NCBI RefSeq assembly: GCF_023898315.1
Contig: NC_064622.1
Coordinates: forward strand, 355,241,234 to 355,305,233
Direction of reading: 5' to 3'
DNA from: Schistocerca nitens
Taxonomy: Eukaryota; Arthropoda; Insecta; Orthoptera; Acrididae
DNA length: 64,000 nt
Part shown: piece after piece, positions 63,978-64,000 of the stretch
How the letters are laid out: the number at the start of each line of letters is the position of its first letter
How positions within the stretch are numbered: the first letter of the stretch is position 1
The notes under the pieces: generated by a model
Told to the model about the DNA's origin: nothing
Database searches by the model: none
What the model saw: only the letters and a program-made list of their open reading frames with translations
Made by a program: the position numbers and the translations under genes

Positions 63978-64000
63978 GGGAATATATTGGCTGCGCATTC

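Larger units (their letters stand above)
62508..64000 (+). mobile_element. hAT-family element, 5' part, runs off the window
   Basis: It opens with CAGGGTTGCCAACTGGCCGG, a CAGxG-type hAT terminus followed by CCGGTATTATTCCGGACAGT repeats. After an AT-rich leader the transposase N-terminus begins near 63341. The other terminus is outside the window. Confidence 0.7.

Noticed and set aside
1-64000. CRISPR array, operons, prokaryotic promoters or defence islands
   Set aside because: No regularly spaced direct repeats with unique spacers and no bacterial gene organisation; everything points to an insect genome.

Overview
This is eukaryotic, almost certainly insect, DNA. It has no operons or ribosome binding sites. 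Every protein match I can make by eye is to a transposable element, and the window is saturated with tRNA-derived SINEs. The commonest SINE (about 18 copies) has a GTGGCCGAGCGG head and a body running through TGTGATGTCCTTAGGTTAG to CAGAGCCATTTGAACC. I associate this family with orthopterans, especially Schistocerca locusts. The genus is inference from memory, not proven here. The window reads as gene-poor intergenic (or very long intronic) DNA of a giant genome. I find no host gene I would defend. The only weak host candidates are a GC-rich island with a splice-donor-like GTAAGT (2808-3202) and an unrecognised 112-codon ORF (6050-6388).

Layout. 1-5.9 kb: a Jockey-like LINE fragment, then Tc1 elements (B fragment, A full length, C full length) around a GC island, then a mariner carrying a SINE. 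6-13.96 kb: a mariner split by a 5S-rRNA-derived SINE, a long palindrome, a Tc1 split by a SINE, a second 5S SINE, a Tc1 fold-back and a mariner fold-back. 14-22.4 kb: an RTE-type fragment, a minus-strand Tc1-C, a cluster of heat-shock-element-like palindromes, and an old repeat broken in turn by a LINE, a non-autonomous hAT and a mariner. 22.4-29.7 kb: SINE-rich, with an inverted tRNA-like dimer, a DDE transposase relic and a minus-strand Tc1-A. 30-35 kb: an internally deleted mariner, a nearly intact Tc1-D, and another Tc1-D split by a 1.9-kb LINE. 35-44 kb: SINEs in SINEs, Tc1-B, a Penelope-like element with inverted terminal repeats, a LINE tail and a mariner. 44.3-50.75 kb: two RTE-type LINEs, the second nearly intact. 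51-57.7 kb: SINE clusters, Tc1-F and an unclassified repeat with a 20-bp minisatellite. 58-64 kb: Tc1-G, a CR1/Jockey-like LINE, a retroelement Gag-like relic, and the 5' end of a hAT element that runs off the window.

Names used here. Tc1-A to Tc1-H are DD34E Tc1-like families grouped by terminal repeats or transposase. S1-S6 are tRNA-headed SINE families; 5S-SINE is the 5S rRNA-headed family. Many insertions have exact target-site duplications, so the order of events can be read directly: SINEs are usually youngest, DNA transposons older, and the unclassified repeats oldest. The LINEs are the likely source of the enzymes that moved the SINEs. Almost all transposase and reverse-transcriptase reading frames are broken. 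All family assignments come from motif reading by eye, with no database search.
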